A stretch of 17,283 nt of DNA from VBAS01 sp035764525 (GTDB lineage Bacteria > Bacteroidota > Bacteroidia > Chitinophagales > Chitinophagaceae). The translations under genes and the position numbers were made by a program. Positions within the stretch are counted from its first letter, which is position 1. Each line of letters opens with the position of its first letter. Positions 7,777-15,169 of the stretch are shown here, one piece after another. Under the pieces are notes generated by a model. The model searched no databases. It had not been told where the DNA came from and worked only from the letters and a program-made list of their open reading frames with translations. The stretch spans positions 1 to 17,283 of the forward strand of contig DASTZB010000267.1 of assembly GCA_035764525.1 (NCBI GenBank). Direction: 5' to 3'.

Positions 7777-9228
7777 TTAGAATTCTGCGTTACCTGGCGT
7801 CCTTGGAAAAGCTATTACATCACGAATATTACTCATTCCTGTTACAAACTGAACCATTCTTTCAAAACCTAAACCAAAACCGGCATGCGGCACAGTACCA
7901 TATCTTCTTGTATCCAAATACCACCACATTTCCTCAATGGGGATATGCATTTCTTTCATTCGTTGTTCAAGCTTGTCTTGTCGTTCTTCCCTTTGTGAGC
8001 CGCCAACTATTTCCCCGATTCCCGGGGCAAGAATATCCATTGCTGCAACCGTTTTTCCATCATCATTCTGCCGCATATAAAATGCTTTGATCTCTTTTGG
8101 ATAATTAGAAAGTATAACCGGTTTCTTAAAATGCTTTTCTACTAAATATCTTTCATGCTCGCTTTGCAGATCCATTCCCCAGCCAGTAATTGGAAATTGA
8201 AATTTCTTTTTTTTGTTATAGGGGCTCTCTCTTAATATATCTATTGCTTCGGTATAAGTAATGCGTTCGAAATTATTATTGAGAACAAATTCAAGTTTCT
8301 CAATTAAACCCATATCATTTCTTTTATCCTGTGGTAATTGTTTTTCTTCATCCGTTAAACGTTGGGCAAGAAATTCAAGATCCTCACGATTATTTTCCAT
8401 CACATGCTTTATGATGTATTTAATGAACTGTTCGGCGAGGTTCATGTTGTCCTCCAAATCATAAAAAGCCATTTCTGGTTCTATCATCCAGAATTCTGCA
8501 AGATGTCTAGGAGTGTTGCTATTCTCGGCACGGAATGTTGGACCGAAAGTATATATCTCGCCAAATGCGGTTGCCGCTAATTCGCCTTCGAGCTGGCCAC
8601 TTACAGTTAGATTAGTTGCTCTTCCAAAAAAATCTTCTTTGAAATTGATCGTGCCATCTTCTTTTCTTGGCGTTTTATTTTTTCCTTCATCAAATGGTAA
8701 TGTAGTTACCCGAAACATTTCCCCGGCGCCTTCTGCATCACTACCAGTAACGATCGGTGTATGCATGTAGACAAATCCCTTATCATTGTAAAATTTATGA
8801 ACAGCATATGCTAATGCATGACGAACACGAAATACAGACCCGAAGGTATTGGTGCGAAAACGCAGATGCGCAATCTCCCTTAAAAACTCCAGTGAATGTT
8901 TTTTAGGTTGCAACGGATACTTTTCGGCGTCGCAGTCACCCAATATTTCAATTGATGTTGCATTCAGATCCATTTTTTGTCCTTTGCCTAATGAAGCAAC
9001 TACATTACCTGTCACCTTTAAAGAGGCGGACGTCGTAATTCGTTTCAATAATTCGTCTTCAAATTTTCCCAAAGCAACTACCACTTGCAGATTATTATTG
9101 GTGCTGCCATCATTCAAAGCTATAAACTGGTTATTCCTAAATGTTCGAACCCATCCCATTATCGTTACTTCCTGTCCCTGCGGTTCCGAGCCAAGCAGTT
9201 CTTTAATTCTTGTTCTTTTATTAAACAT
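7777..9228 (-). CDS. asnS: Asparagine--tRNA ligase
   Basis: A 483-residue class IIb aminoacyl-tRNA synthetase that activates asparagine with ATP and charges tRNA-Asn in the cytoplasm. An N-terminal OB-fold anticodon-binding domain (about 18-105, VTIMGWVRTFRNNQFIALND) is followed by the catalytic domain. Motif 2 is F-R-A-E (232-235) in FGPTFRAENSNTPRHLAEFW, and motif 3 is GLGFER (452-457) with the ATP-binding R457. The S-x-Q-L-x-G-E block (about 210-216) is the amino-acid pocket region. An insert around 176-205 (LPFDEGKNKTP onwards) is of the kind I associate with Bacteroidota AsnS. The C-terminus PRTPGNAEF is typical for AsnS rather than AspS. It has its own promoter with a very short leader and ends at the shared terminator. 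Confidence 0.97.
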   Translation of the reverse strand: MFNKRTRIKELLGSEPQGQEVTIMGWVRTFRNNQFIALNDGSTNNNLQVVVALGKFEDELLKRITTSASLKVTGNVVASLGKGQKMDLNATSIEILGDCDAEKYPLQPKKHSLEFLREIAHLRFRTNTFGSVFRVRHALAYAVHKFYNDKGFVYMHTPIVTGSDAEGAGEMFRVTTLPFDEGKNKTPRKEDGTINFKEDFFGRATNLTVSGQLEGELAATAFGEIYTFGPTFRAENSNTPRHLAEFWMIEPEMAFYDLEDNMNLAEQFIKYIIKHVMENNREDLEFLAQRLTDEEKQLPQDKRNDMGLIEKLEFVLNNNFERITYTEAIDILRESPYNKKKKFQFPITGWGMDLQSEHERYLVEKHFKKPVILSNYPKEIKAFYMRQNDDGKTVAAMDILAPGIGEIVGGSQREERQDKLEQRMKEMHIPIEEMWWYLDTRRYGTVPHAGFGLGFERMVQFVTGMSNIRDVIAFPRTPGNAEF

Positions 9229-9246
9229 CTTAATTTTTTAAGGGGG

Positions 9247-9254
9247 CAAAGATA
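9247..9254 (-). promoter_or_regulatory. -7 box of the asnS promoter
   Basis: On the minus strand this reads TATCTTTG, a perfect match to the Bacteroidota -7 element TAnnTTTG. It lies 18 bases from the asnS ATG, so the mRNA would have a leader of only about 12 bases. The -33 element is unclear: the best candidate, TCTG at 9270-9273, is spaced about 15 bases away rather than 19. Confidence 0.65.
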
Positions 9255-9281
9255 AGATTCATCGGGGAACAGAACCCTGAA

Positions 9282-9303
9282 CGGAGTCCTTCGCCTCGCT
9301 CCG
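9282..9303. repeat. Short GC-rich imperfect palindrome
   Basis: CGGAG (9282-9286) pairs with CTCCG (9299-9303) around a 12-base loop, in a stretch clearly richer in G and C than its surroundings. Together with the preceding CCCTGAA it resembles, from memory, the dispersed short palindromes seen between genes in many Bacteroidota; that link is inference. No gene ends here, so a terminator role is unlikely. Confidence 0.35.
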
Positions 9304-9359
9304 GATAAGCTTACAATTGTCATCCAATCAAGGCACTAAAGCCAGCCCAATAATCAAAA

Positions 9360-9390
9360 TTTGCATTTTTGAGATTTTGCACTAATATTG
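9360..9390 (+). promoter_or_regulatory. rho promoter (Bacteroidota type)
   Basis: TTTG (9360-9363), exactly 19 bases, then TAATATTG (9383-9390), one base off TAnnTTTG. Predicted transcription start is near 9397, leaving about 170 bases of leader before rho. Such a long leader, unlike that of asnS, leaves room for control of rho expression. Confidence 0.65.
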
Positions 9391-9492
9391 TAGCGGAAAA
9401 ACCGTTAAGTAAAGTACGTCCTCAGATTCAGTCCATCGTTGCTTCGGTTCCGTTCAACATAAATTTCAAAATTAATACCTAATCAATTTTTA

Positions 9493-9510
9493 CCGGAAGG
9501 ATGATTCCGG
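9493..9510 (+). promoter_or_regulatory. Hairpin in the rho leader
   Basis: CCGGAA (9493-9498) and TTCCGG (9505-9510) form a perfect 6-bp stem around the loop GGATGA. It is not followed by a T-tract, so it is not an intrinsic terminator. The loop contains the ATG of a possible upstream ORF. It could block or pause ribosomes, or shape Rho binding to its own leader; no function can be shown from sequence. Confidence 0.45.
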
Positions 9511-9587
9511 CCAATCAATTAAGTTCAGTGTTTCAAGATTATGTGGCTAACCTCAAGTTTTTTGTATGTATGACATTCTGCAATTGA
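9501..9587 (+). CDS. Possible 28-codon upstream ORF overlapping the rho start
   Basis: ATG at 9501 directly follows GGAAGG and opens a 28-codon frame that ends with TGA at 9585-9587, 20 bases inside rho in another frame. The product would begin M-I-P-A-N-Q-L-S-S-V. It has no recognisable domain. A small ORF overlapping the start of an autoregulated gene could couple or compete with its translation, but an ORF this short can arise by chance. Confidence 0.2.
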   Translation: MIPANQLSSVFQDYVANLKFFVCMTFCN

Positions 9588-11263
9588 ACGACATGCTCGT
9601 TCCCGAACTGCTGGATATAGCCGAGCAGTTGAAGATACCCAATGCTAAAAAGCTCAGTAAACAAGATCTTGTTTATAAGATCCTGGATGGACAAGCTGTA
9701 AAAGCCAGTGAGAAAAAGGCTGGTGATGGAGAAGATAAACATAAACGTAAACGTATTATAAAAACCTCTACAAGCCTTTCAACTGAAGAGGCGATTGTTG
9801 AAGAACCCGATAATGATATTTCTATGGCAAAAAGTTCCCGCATTGGCGGACCAAAACCCGCATTAAAAAAACCAGCCCGTGTAACTGAAGAAATTCCACC
9901 GGCAGCGGAAGAAAAACATTTACCAAAACGTGGCCGTAAAAAAGGTGATGAGGCACATACGGATGCGCCGCCTGAAGAGGTAAACGAAATTAATGTGGCT
10001 GAAGAAGCCCCCACGGCCACCTCTGATTCTGGCAATGTTTCTGACCCTATTTCGACAAACACTTCCGGAACGGAAGCACCGGCAATGGATCCCAACATTG
10101 CACAAAAATTTTATCCTCCACGTCGTGACCAGGTATTTAATATTGAATTTGATGGTGTGATCCTTTCAGAAGGTGTGTTAGAAATGATGCCAGATGGTTA
10201 CGGCTTCCTTCGTTCATCGGACTATAATTATTTGTCATCGCCTGATGATGTATACGTTTCTCCTTCGCAAATAAAATTGTTTGGTTTAAAAACAGGCGAT
10301 ACGGTTTATGGCGCAGTTCGTCCACCCAAAGAAGGTGAAAAATATTTTGCCTTATTGAAAGTAGATACGATCAATAATAAAAAACCGGAAGAAGTTCGCG
10401 ACCGTGTACCGTTTGATTACCTGACACCGCTTTTTCCTTTTGAAAAATTAAATCTCTTTGATGCTCCAGATAATTATTCAACAAGAATAATGGATCTGTT
10501 CACTCCAATTGGTAAGGGTCAGCGTGGATTGATCGTTGCTCAACCAAAAACAGGTAAAACGATGTTGCTAAAAGCCGTTGCTAATGCAATTGCAAAAAAT
10601 CATCCTGAGTGTTACCTGATGGTGGTGTTAGTTGATGAAAGACCTGAAGAGGTAACCGACATGGAACGCAGTGTAAAAGCTGAAGTGATTGCATCAACAT
10701 TTGATGAGCCGGCAGAGAAACACGTTAAGGTTTCTACAATGGCTTTGCAAAAAGCAAAACGTTTGGTTGAATGCGGCCACGATGTGGTGATATTGCTTGA
10801 TTCCATTACACGTCTTGCCCGTGCACACAATACTGTTGCTCCTGCATCTGGTAAGGTTCTATCAGGTGGTGTGGAAGCAAATGCAATGCAAAAGCCAAAA
10901 CAATTCTTTGGCGCTGCCAGGAAAATTGAATTCGGTGGGTCTTTAACGATCATTGCAACCGCACTTGTTGATACGGGTAGCAAAATGGATGAGGTGATCT
11001 TTGAAGAATTCAAAGGAACGGGTAATATGGAATTACAGCTTGATCGTCGTCTATCTAACAGAAGAGTATATCCTGCGATTGACCTTACAGCATCATCTAC
11101 CCGTAGGGATGACCTTTTACTCGAAAGGGACGTACTACAGCGTATGAACCTGCTCCGTGTTTATCTTACTGATATGAATACTGAAGAAGCCATGAATGAG
11201 TTGCTAAAGAGAATGAGAGGAACAAAAGATAATTACGAATTCTTGGCAAGTATGAATGGGTAA
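9566..11263 (+). CDS. rho: Transcription termination factor Rho
   Basis: 565 residues of the hexameric RNA helicase/translocase that ends transcription at Rho-dependent sites. Domains: Rho_N helical domain (about 1-45), a low-complexity insert rich in Lys, Glu, Pro, Thr and Ala (about 46-185), a cold-shock-like primary RNA-binding domain (about 195-268, DGYGFLR at 210-216), then the RecA-like ATPase. Walker A is AQPKTGKT (325-332), followed by VDERPEEV (356-363), Walker B VVILLDS (407-413), the R-loop/Q-loop stretch LSGGVEANAMQKPKQFFGAARK and the DTGSKMDEVIFEEFKGTGN block. E. coli Rho has 419 residues; the difference is almost all in the insert. Such inserts are characteristic of Bacteroidota Rho, and in Bacteroides thetaiotaomicron the disordered region has been reported to drive condensate formation. 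Start ATG 9566 gives the expected M-Y-D-I-L start. It is monocistronic, with its own promoter and terminator. Confidence 0.97.
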   Translation: MYDILQLNDMLVPELLDIAEQLKIPNAKKLSKQDLVYKILDGQAVKASEKKAGDGEDKHKRKRIIKTSTSLSTEEAIVEEPDNDISMAKSSRIGGPKPALKKPARVTEEIPPAAEEKHLPKRGRKKGDEAHTDAPPEEVNEINVAEEAPTATSDSGNVSDPISTNTSGTEAPAMDPNIAQKFYPPRRDQVFNIEFDGVILSEGVLEMMPDGYGFLRSSDYNYLSSPDDVYVSPSQIKLFGLKTGDTVYGAVRPPKEGEKYFALLKVDTINNKKPEEVRDRVPFDYLTPLFPFEKLNLFDAPDNYSTRIMDLFTPIGKGQRGLIVAQPKTGKTMLLKAVANAIAKNHPECYLMVVLVDERPEEVTDMERSVKAEVIASTFDEPAEKHVKVSTMALQKAKRLVECGHDVVILLDSITRLARAHNTVAPASGKVLSGGVEANAMQKPKQFFGAARKIEFGGSLTIIATALVDTGSKMDEVIFEEFKGTGNMELQLDRRLSNRRVYPAIDLTASSTRRDDLLLERDVLQRMNLLRVYLTDMNTEEAMNELLKRMRGTKDNYEFLASMNG

Positions 11264-11304
11264 AACCACGGTTTGCTTGATTAAGAATAAGTTATTTGTA
11301 TACC

Positions 11305-11337
11305 AAAGAGTTCATCTTTCAGATGAACTCTTTTTTT
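11305..11337 (+). terminator. Intrinsic terminator of rho
   Basis: AAAGAGTTCATCT (11305-11317) and AGATGAACTCTTT (11321-11333) form a perfect 13-bp stem with a TTC loop and run into a tract of seven T (11331-11337). It lies 42 bases after the rho stop. It separates rho from the selenium cluster, which therefore needs its own promoter; none is obvious in 11338-11395. Confidence 0.93.
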
Positions 11338-11395
11338 ATCCATTATTTTATTAATTTTCCTCCGAATCCATTTTGATCATTTTTATACCTTATCC

Positions 11396-12496
11396 CTGGC
11401 CATTGAAAAAATAAATATTGAATACTTTCTCGAGCTATCTAAGCATTATACTGTAATTGATGTTCGAAGCCCTGCTGAATATAATCATGCACATATTCCC
11501 GGTGCATACAGTTTACCATTATTTTCTGATGAAGAAAGAGCAATTGTCGGAACCGCCTACAAACAGGAGAGCCGTGAAAAAGCAATCAAACATGGGCTTG
11601 AGTTCTTTGGGCCAAAGATGAACAAGATGATAGAGGAAGTTGAAGGTTTAGCGTTGAAGGTTGAGGGTTCAGCCAAAACAATTCTTATTTATTGCTGGCG
11701 GGGTGGCATGCGTAGCGGCACAGTTGGCTGGCTGCTTGATGTATATGGGTTTAAAGTTTATACGCTTATTGGTGGTTATAAAAAATTCAGGAGACGTGTT
11801 CTCGATACGTTCAAACTTCCTTTTGATTTCAAAATTATTGGTGGCTATACTGGATCCGGGAAAACAGAAGTGATCAAAGAACTAGAAAGAAAAGAGGAAC
11901 TGGTAGTCGATCTTGAAGATATTGCTAAACACAAGGGTTCAGCATTTGGAAATATTGGAATGTCAAATCAGCCGACGCAAGAAATGTTTGAAAACATATT
12001 GAGCATTCGGTTACGGACCTTACGATATGAGCCAAAGAATAATCACAAGTCAAACCCTCAAATAATAATAAACCATTCGCCAATCTGGTTAGAAGACGAA
12101 AGTCAGCGAATTGGTCTTATTAACCTTCCCAATGAGTTTTGGCATACCATGCGCCAGTCACCTATTTATTTCCTCAATATTCCTTTTGAAGAACGACTCA
12201 AGCATATTGTGGAAGAGTATGGCACTCTTGATAAAGAAAAAATGATCGATGGAATATTGAGAATAAAGGAAAGACTGGGAGGCCTGGAAGCAAAAAAAGC
12301 CATTGAGTTTTTAAATGAGGATAATACAATCGAAAGTTTCCGCATTTTGCTGAAATATTACGATAAATGGTATACACGAGGCCTGCACAATCGGGAGAAC
12401 ATAAATACGTTATTACATACAGTAAATTGTGATTCCGTAACTCCTGAAAATGCAAATAAATTAGTCCAACAGCCTGTGTATCATGAAAAATCTTAA
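11396..12496 (+). CDS. selU: tRNA 2-selenouridine synthase, apparent CTG start
   Basis: SelU/MnmH (YbbB) replaces sulfur with selenium in 2-thiouridine at the wobble base of Lys, Glu and Gln tRNAs, using selenophosphate, via a geranylated intermediate. The first ATG in frame (11618) lies inside the rhodanese domain, but the frame continues upstream and encodes the missing part: IEKINIEYFLEL, DVRSPAEYNHAHIPGAYSLP and GTAYKQESREKAIKHGLEFF. Between the preceding in-frame TGA (11324) and 11402 there is no ATG, GTG or TTG. CTG at 11396 would give M-A-I-E-K-I and 366 residues, matching the 364 of E. coli YbbB. The rhodanese Cys is C100 in YCWRGGMRS; the P-loop GYTGSGKT is at about 150-157 of the second domain. 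Its end overlaps the next gene by 14 bases. Identity is near certain; the exact start is not. Confidence 0.93.
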   Translation: MAIEKINIEYFLELSKHYTVIDVRSPAEYNHAHIPGAYSLPLFSDEERAIVGTAYKQESREKAIKHGLEFFGPKMNKMIEEVEGLALKVEGSAKTILIYCWRGGMRSGTVGWLLDVYGFKVYTLIGGYKKFRRRVLDTFKLPFDFKIIGGYTGSGKTEVIKELERKEELVVDLEDIAKHKGSAFGNIGMSNQPTQEMFENILSIRLRTLRYEPKNNHKSNPQIIINHSPIWLEDESQRIGLINLPNEFWHTMRQSPIYFLNIPFEERLKHIVEEYGTLDKEKMIDGILRIKERLGGLEAKKAIEFLNEDNTIESFRILLKYYDKWYTRGLHNRENINTLLHTVNCDSVTPENANKLVQQPVYHEKS

Positions 12497-14060
12497 ACTA
12501 TTCCTACTTCTTTTTTTTATCCCTTGTCTTGGTTTCGCTCAATCTTTAAACGGTGTTTATACAGGTGTTCTGTCAAATGATAGTACAACGATACGCAAGG
12601 ACCAGTCGTTTGAAATGGCCCTGACCGAATATAATGGCAAAGTATATGGTTATGCGTATTCAACCTTCATTGTAAACGACACCCTTTATTACATTGTAAA
12701 AAGAGTAAAAGGAAAAATAGAAGGGGACATTTGCGAAGTAGAAGATGATGAAGTAATCACTCACAACTTTCCTCACAAACCAGACAAAAAAGTCTTTGTT
12801 ACTTATACATTAAGGAGGAATACTACAGACAGTGTCTGGCGATTGGATGGAAACTGGAAAACAAATCTTGTCAAAAAAAGATTTTACTCTATTTCCGGAA
12901 AAGTAGAAACAAAAGAGGAAAAGGACCTGAGCAAATCAAAACTTTATGAACATCTTGGCGATCTTGATCTTCAAAAAACGTTGGCGTTTAATAAACCAAA
13001 AGAGAAGGCCCCTGAAAAAAAGCCGGTAAAAGCCAGCGAGGATAAAAATGATGTGGTAAAGAATACAGTAAATAAAGAAGAGAAAAAAGATATTCAGCAA
13101 ACAGAAACAAAACCGGTCGACAAAAAACCGGATGCTTCTGTTGTTAAAACAGAGACGAAGGTTCCTGATAATAAAGCAGCGTCCATTTCTGCAAATAAAC
13201 AACCTGACCAAAATGAAAAGAAAGATGTATTTGAAACAAATACAACTGCTGTTGAGAAAAAATCTGAAACCAATACTGTAAAAGCCGATACTAAACTTAC
13301 GGATAATAAAACGTCTTCTACAGCCATCAATAACCAATCCAATCCGAATGAAAAGAAAAATGTTGTTGCTACTAATTCAACGCCGGTTGATAAAAAGCCG
13401 GAAGTACCTGTTGCGAAACCGGAAAACAAATTTTCCGATAACAAACCTGTTGTTGCCGTTAATAATCAGCCGAATCAAAACGAAAAGAAAGATGTAACTG
13501 CGACAAGCACAAACCCGGTTGAGAAGCCGGAAGTTAAATCTCCTGATAAGAAATTGACTTCAGGTCCCGTAAACAGTCTTCCAAGCCAGAATGAAAAGAA
13601 AGATGTAGCAAGAGGTGATAAAAAATCGACAGAGGATAAAGCTGATGCGGCATATGAATTCCAGGACGTAAAAAGAAAAAGACAGTTAAAACCTGCGGCT
13701 TCATTAGTTGATCAAAGAGTATCTATTCCTTCCGAAACTATTTATTTTAAAAATGATAGTCTCTCAATCGCTTTGTATGATAACGGCGAGGTGGATGGTG
13801 ACTCGGTGAGTGTCATCATCAATGATGAAATGTTTATTGAAAAACAAGTACTGAAATCCACCGCATTCAGAAAAACATTCTATATACCACAGGATCAAGG
13901 TGATTCCCTGCTCGTTGTATTATTTGCAGATAATCTCGGAAAATATCCTCCCAATACCGGTTTATTACAAATTAAAGATGGCGAAGAAATATTTTATGTT
14001 CGTTTTAAAGCTGACCTTGACAGGAATGCTGCGATAGTCTTGCGCAGAAAATCCAAATAA
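12483..14060 (+). CDS. Secreted repeat protein of unknown function
   Basis: 525 residues. A signal peptide (1-19, hydrophobic LKLFLLLFFIPCLGF, likely cut after A19 before Q20) has no lipobox, so the protein is probably periplasmic or exported rather than a lipoprotein. Residues 21 to about 150 form a beta-rich domain (LNGVYTGVLSNDST start, several Tyr/Trp strands). Residues about 165-400 are Lys/Glu/Pro/Asn-rich and built of about four 37-45-residue repeats beginning N-E-K-K-D-V. Residues about 410-525 form a compact C-terminal domain (YDNGEVDGDSVSV, YIPQDQGDS, NLGKYPPNTGLL) that I associate with uncharacterised Bacteroidota proteins. The ATG overlaps the selU end by 14 bases, implying translational coupling, and selD follows 33 bases later, yet nothing in it suggests selenium chemistry (its only Cys are C15 in the signal peptide and one in the N-terminal domain). 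Function unknown. Confidence 0.88.
   Translation: MKNLKLFLLLFFIPCLGFAQSLNGVYTGVLSNDSTTIRKDQSFEMALTEYNGKVYGYAYSTFIVNDTLYYIVKRVKGKIEGDICEVEDDEVITHNFPHKPDKKVFVTYTLRRNTTDSVWRLDGNWKTNLVKKRFYSISGKVETKEEKDLSKSKLYEHLGDLDLQKTLAFNKPKEKAPEKKPVKASEDKNDVVKNTVNKEEKKDIQQTETKPVDKKPDASVVKTETKVPDNKAASISANKQPDQNEKKDVFETNTTAVEKKSETNTVKADTKLTDNKTSSTAINNQSNPNEKKNVVATNSTPVDKKPEVPVAKPENKFSDNKPVVAVNNQPNQNEKKDVTATSTNPVEKPEVKSPDKKLTSGPVNSLPSQNEKKDVARGDKKSTEDKADAAYEFQDVKRKRQLKPAASLVDQRVSIPSETIYFKNDSLSIALYDNGEVDGDSVSVIINDEMFIEKQVLKSTAFRKTFYIPQDQGDSLLVVLFADNLGKYPPNTGLLQIKDGEEIFYVRFKADLDRNAAIVLRRKSK
13077..13646 (+). repeat. Tandem NEKKDV repeats within the secreted protein gene
   Basis: Units start at 13077 (45 codons, E-E-K-K-D-I), 13212 (45, N-E-K-K-D-V), 13347 (44, N-E-K-K-N-V), 13479 (37) and 13590 (partial, 19). 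Each follows the pattern NEKKDV, T/N-rich stretch, P-V-[DE]-K-K-P, V-K-x-x-x-K, D-N-K, N-x-Q-P-x-Q. Conserved bases within units, such as GAAAAGAAAGATGTA at several unit starts, point to recent duplication at DNA level. Encodes residues 199-388, likely a flexible charged spacer. Confidence 0.85.
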
Positions 14061-14093
14061 GAAATTCGCTGGTTATACCGAGATTTGTTGGTT

Positions 14094-15167
14094 ATGAATA
14101 ATGAACTGACAAACCAGGAATTAATCAGGCTTACGCAATATTCTCATGGTGCTGGCTGTGGCTGTAAGATCTCTCCAAAAGTTTTAGATGAAATTTTAAA
14201 AACTAATCTATTAATTCCGGATAATAAAAATCTGCTTGTTGGCAATAGCAGTAGAGATGATGCAGCTGTTTATGATCTTGAAAATGGTATGGCCCTTATT
14301 TCTACTACAGATTTTTTTATGCCGATCGTTGATGATGCCTTTGATTTTGGAAGAATTGCCGCAGCTAATTCTATCAGCGATGTATATGCAATGGGTGGTA
14401 AGCCACTTCTCGCAATTGCGGTATTAGGTTGGCCGGTTGAAAAAATTCCTGTTGAACTAGCACAAAAAGTTATTGATGGGGGAAGAACAATTTGTAATGA
14501 AGCAGGAATTCCTCTCGCCGGCGGACATAGTATTGATTCGCCTGAGCCCATTTTTGGTTTAGCAGTAACAGGCATTGTTACTAAAGAAAATCTGAAAAAA
14601 AATAATACTGCGGAAGAAGGCGATCTGATCTTTCTTACAAAACCACTTGGTGTTGGCATTTTATCAACTGCACAAAAAAGAGAACTGCTGAAAGAAGAAT
14701 ATTTACAGCTAATGGTCAAGCAGATGACTGCTCTGAATACGGTTGGTGAAGAATTAGGAAAAATAAAAGGTGTAACCGCAATGACAGATGTGACGGGGTT
14801 TGGTTTGCTTGGACATTTAATAGAAATGGCCGACGGCAGCAAGTTGAGTGCAGAAATTTCTTATAATAAAATTCCTGTTGTAGACGGTGTAAAAGATTTT
14901 ATTAAACGAAGAATTTTTCCTGATGCTACCACCAGGAACTGGAATAGTTATCATGATAAAGTGAGATTTGAAAAAGGAGTGGATGTAATGGAAGCGTTTA
15001 CTTTATTACCTGACCCGCAAACAAACGGTGGACTATTGTTTAGTGTAAAAGAAAATGCGAAAGCTGAAGTAATAGCGTTGCTGGGAAAATTTGAATTAAG
15101 CGATTTTATTGAGCCAATCGGAAAATTTATTTCGAAAGGAGAGAAGATGATAGAAGTAAAAAAATAG
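14094..15167 (+). CDS. selD: Selenide, water dikinase (selenophosphate synthetase)
   Basis: 357 residues from the ATG at 14094; the in-frame TTG at 14085 would add only three residues and is less likely. SelD makes selenophosphate from selenide and ATP, the selenium donor for SelU (and for SelA where present). The N-terminal motif HGAGCGCKISP carries the catalytic C22 and K25, equivalent to C17 and K20 of E. coli SelD; the codon is TGT, so it is a Cys, not a Sec, form. SRDDAAVYD and STTDFFMPIVDDAFDFGRIAA give the ATP/Mg-binding Asp residues, followed by AMGGKP, GGHSIDSPEPIFGLAVTG and the C-terminal DPQTNGGLL block. Length fits the family (347 in E. coli). It lies in the selU cluster, and its stop is 2 bases from the next start. 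Confidence 0.97.
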   Translation: MNNELTNQELIRLTQYSHGAGCGCKISPKVLDEILKTNLLIPDNKNLLVGNSSRDDAAVYDLENGMALISTTDFFMPIVDDAFDFGRIAAANSISDVYAMGGKPLLAIAVLGWPVEKIPVELAQKVIDGGRTICNEAGIPLAGGHSIDSPEPIFGLAVTGIVTKENLKKNNTAEEGDLIFLTKPLGVGILSTAQKRELLKEEYLQLMVKQMTALNTVGEELGKIKGVTAMTDVTGFGLLGHLIEMADGSKLSAEISYNKIPVVDGVKDFIKRRIFPDATTRNWNSYHDKVRFEKGVDVMEAFTLLPDPQTNGGLLFSVKENAKAEVIALLGKFELSDFIEPIGKFISKGEKMIEVKK

Positions 15168-15169
15168 GC

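Larger units (their letters stand above)
9229..9565. other. Divergent control region between asnS and rho
   Basis: 337 bases without an annotated protein gene. From left to right it holds the asnS -7 box, a GC-richer imperfect palindrome around 9275-9303, the rho promoter (9360-9390), and a rho leader of about 170 bases with a 6-bp hairpin (9493-9510) and a possible small upstream ORF (9501-9587). The octamer AATCAATT occurs on both sides of the hairpin (9481-9488 and 9513-9520). No tRNA or other structured RNA family was recognised. Confidence 0.6.

Noticed and set aside
7692..8090. 132-residue plus-strand frame after the usp gene
   Set aside because: It crosses the terminator and lies antisense to the conserved 3' end of asnS.
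9673..10098. 141-residue minus-strand frame opposite the Rho insert
   Set aside because: The low-complexity insert has few stops on the other strand; the product is Ser/Ala/Phe-rich with no start signal or family.
11618..12496. selU read from its first ATG as a 292-residue protein
   Set aside because: This would remove about 74 residues of the rhodanese domain that are clearly encoded in frame just upstream.
14145..14166. Possible selenocysteine in SelD
   Set aside because: Both positions of the C-G-C motif are TGT, there is no in-frame TGA, and no SECIS-like element is needed.
14270..14842. 190-residue open frame on the minus strand inside selD
   Set aside because: Shadow of selD: Ser/Pro/Ile-rich with no domain, while the plus-strand frame matches SelD throughout.
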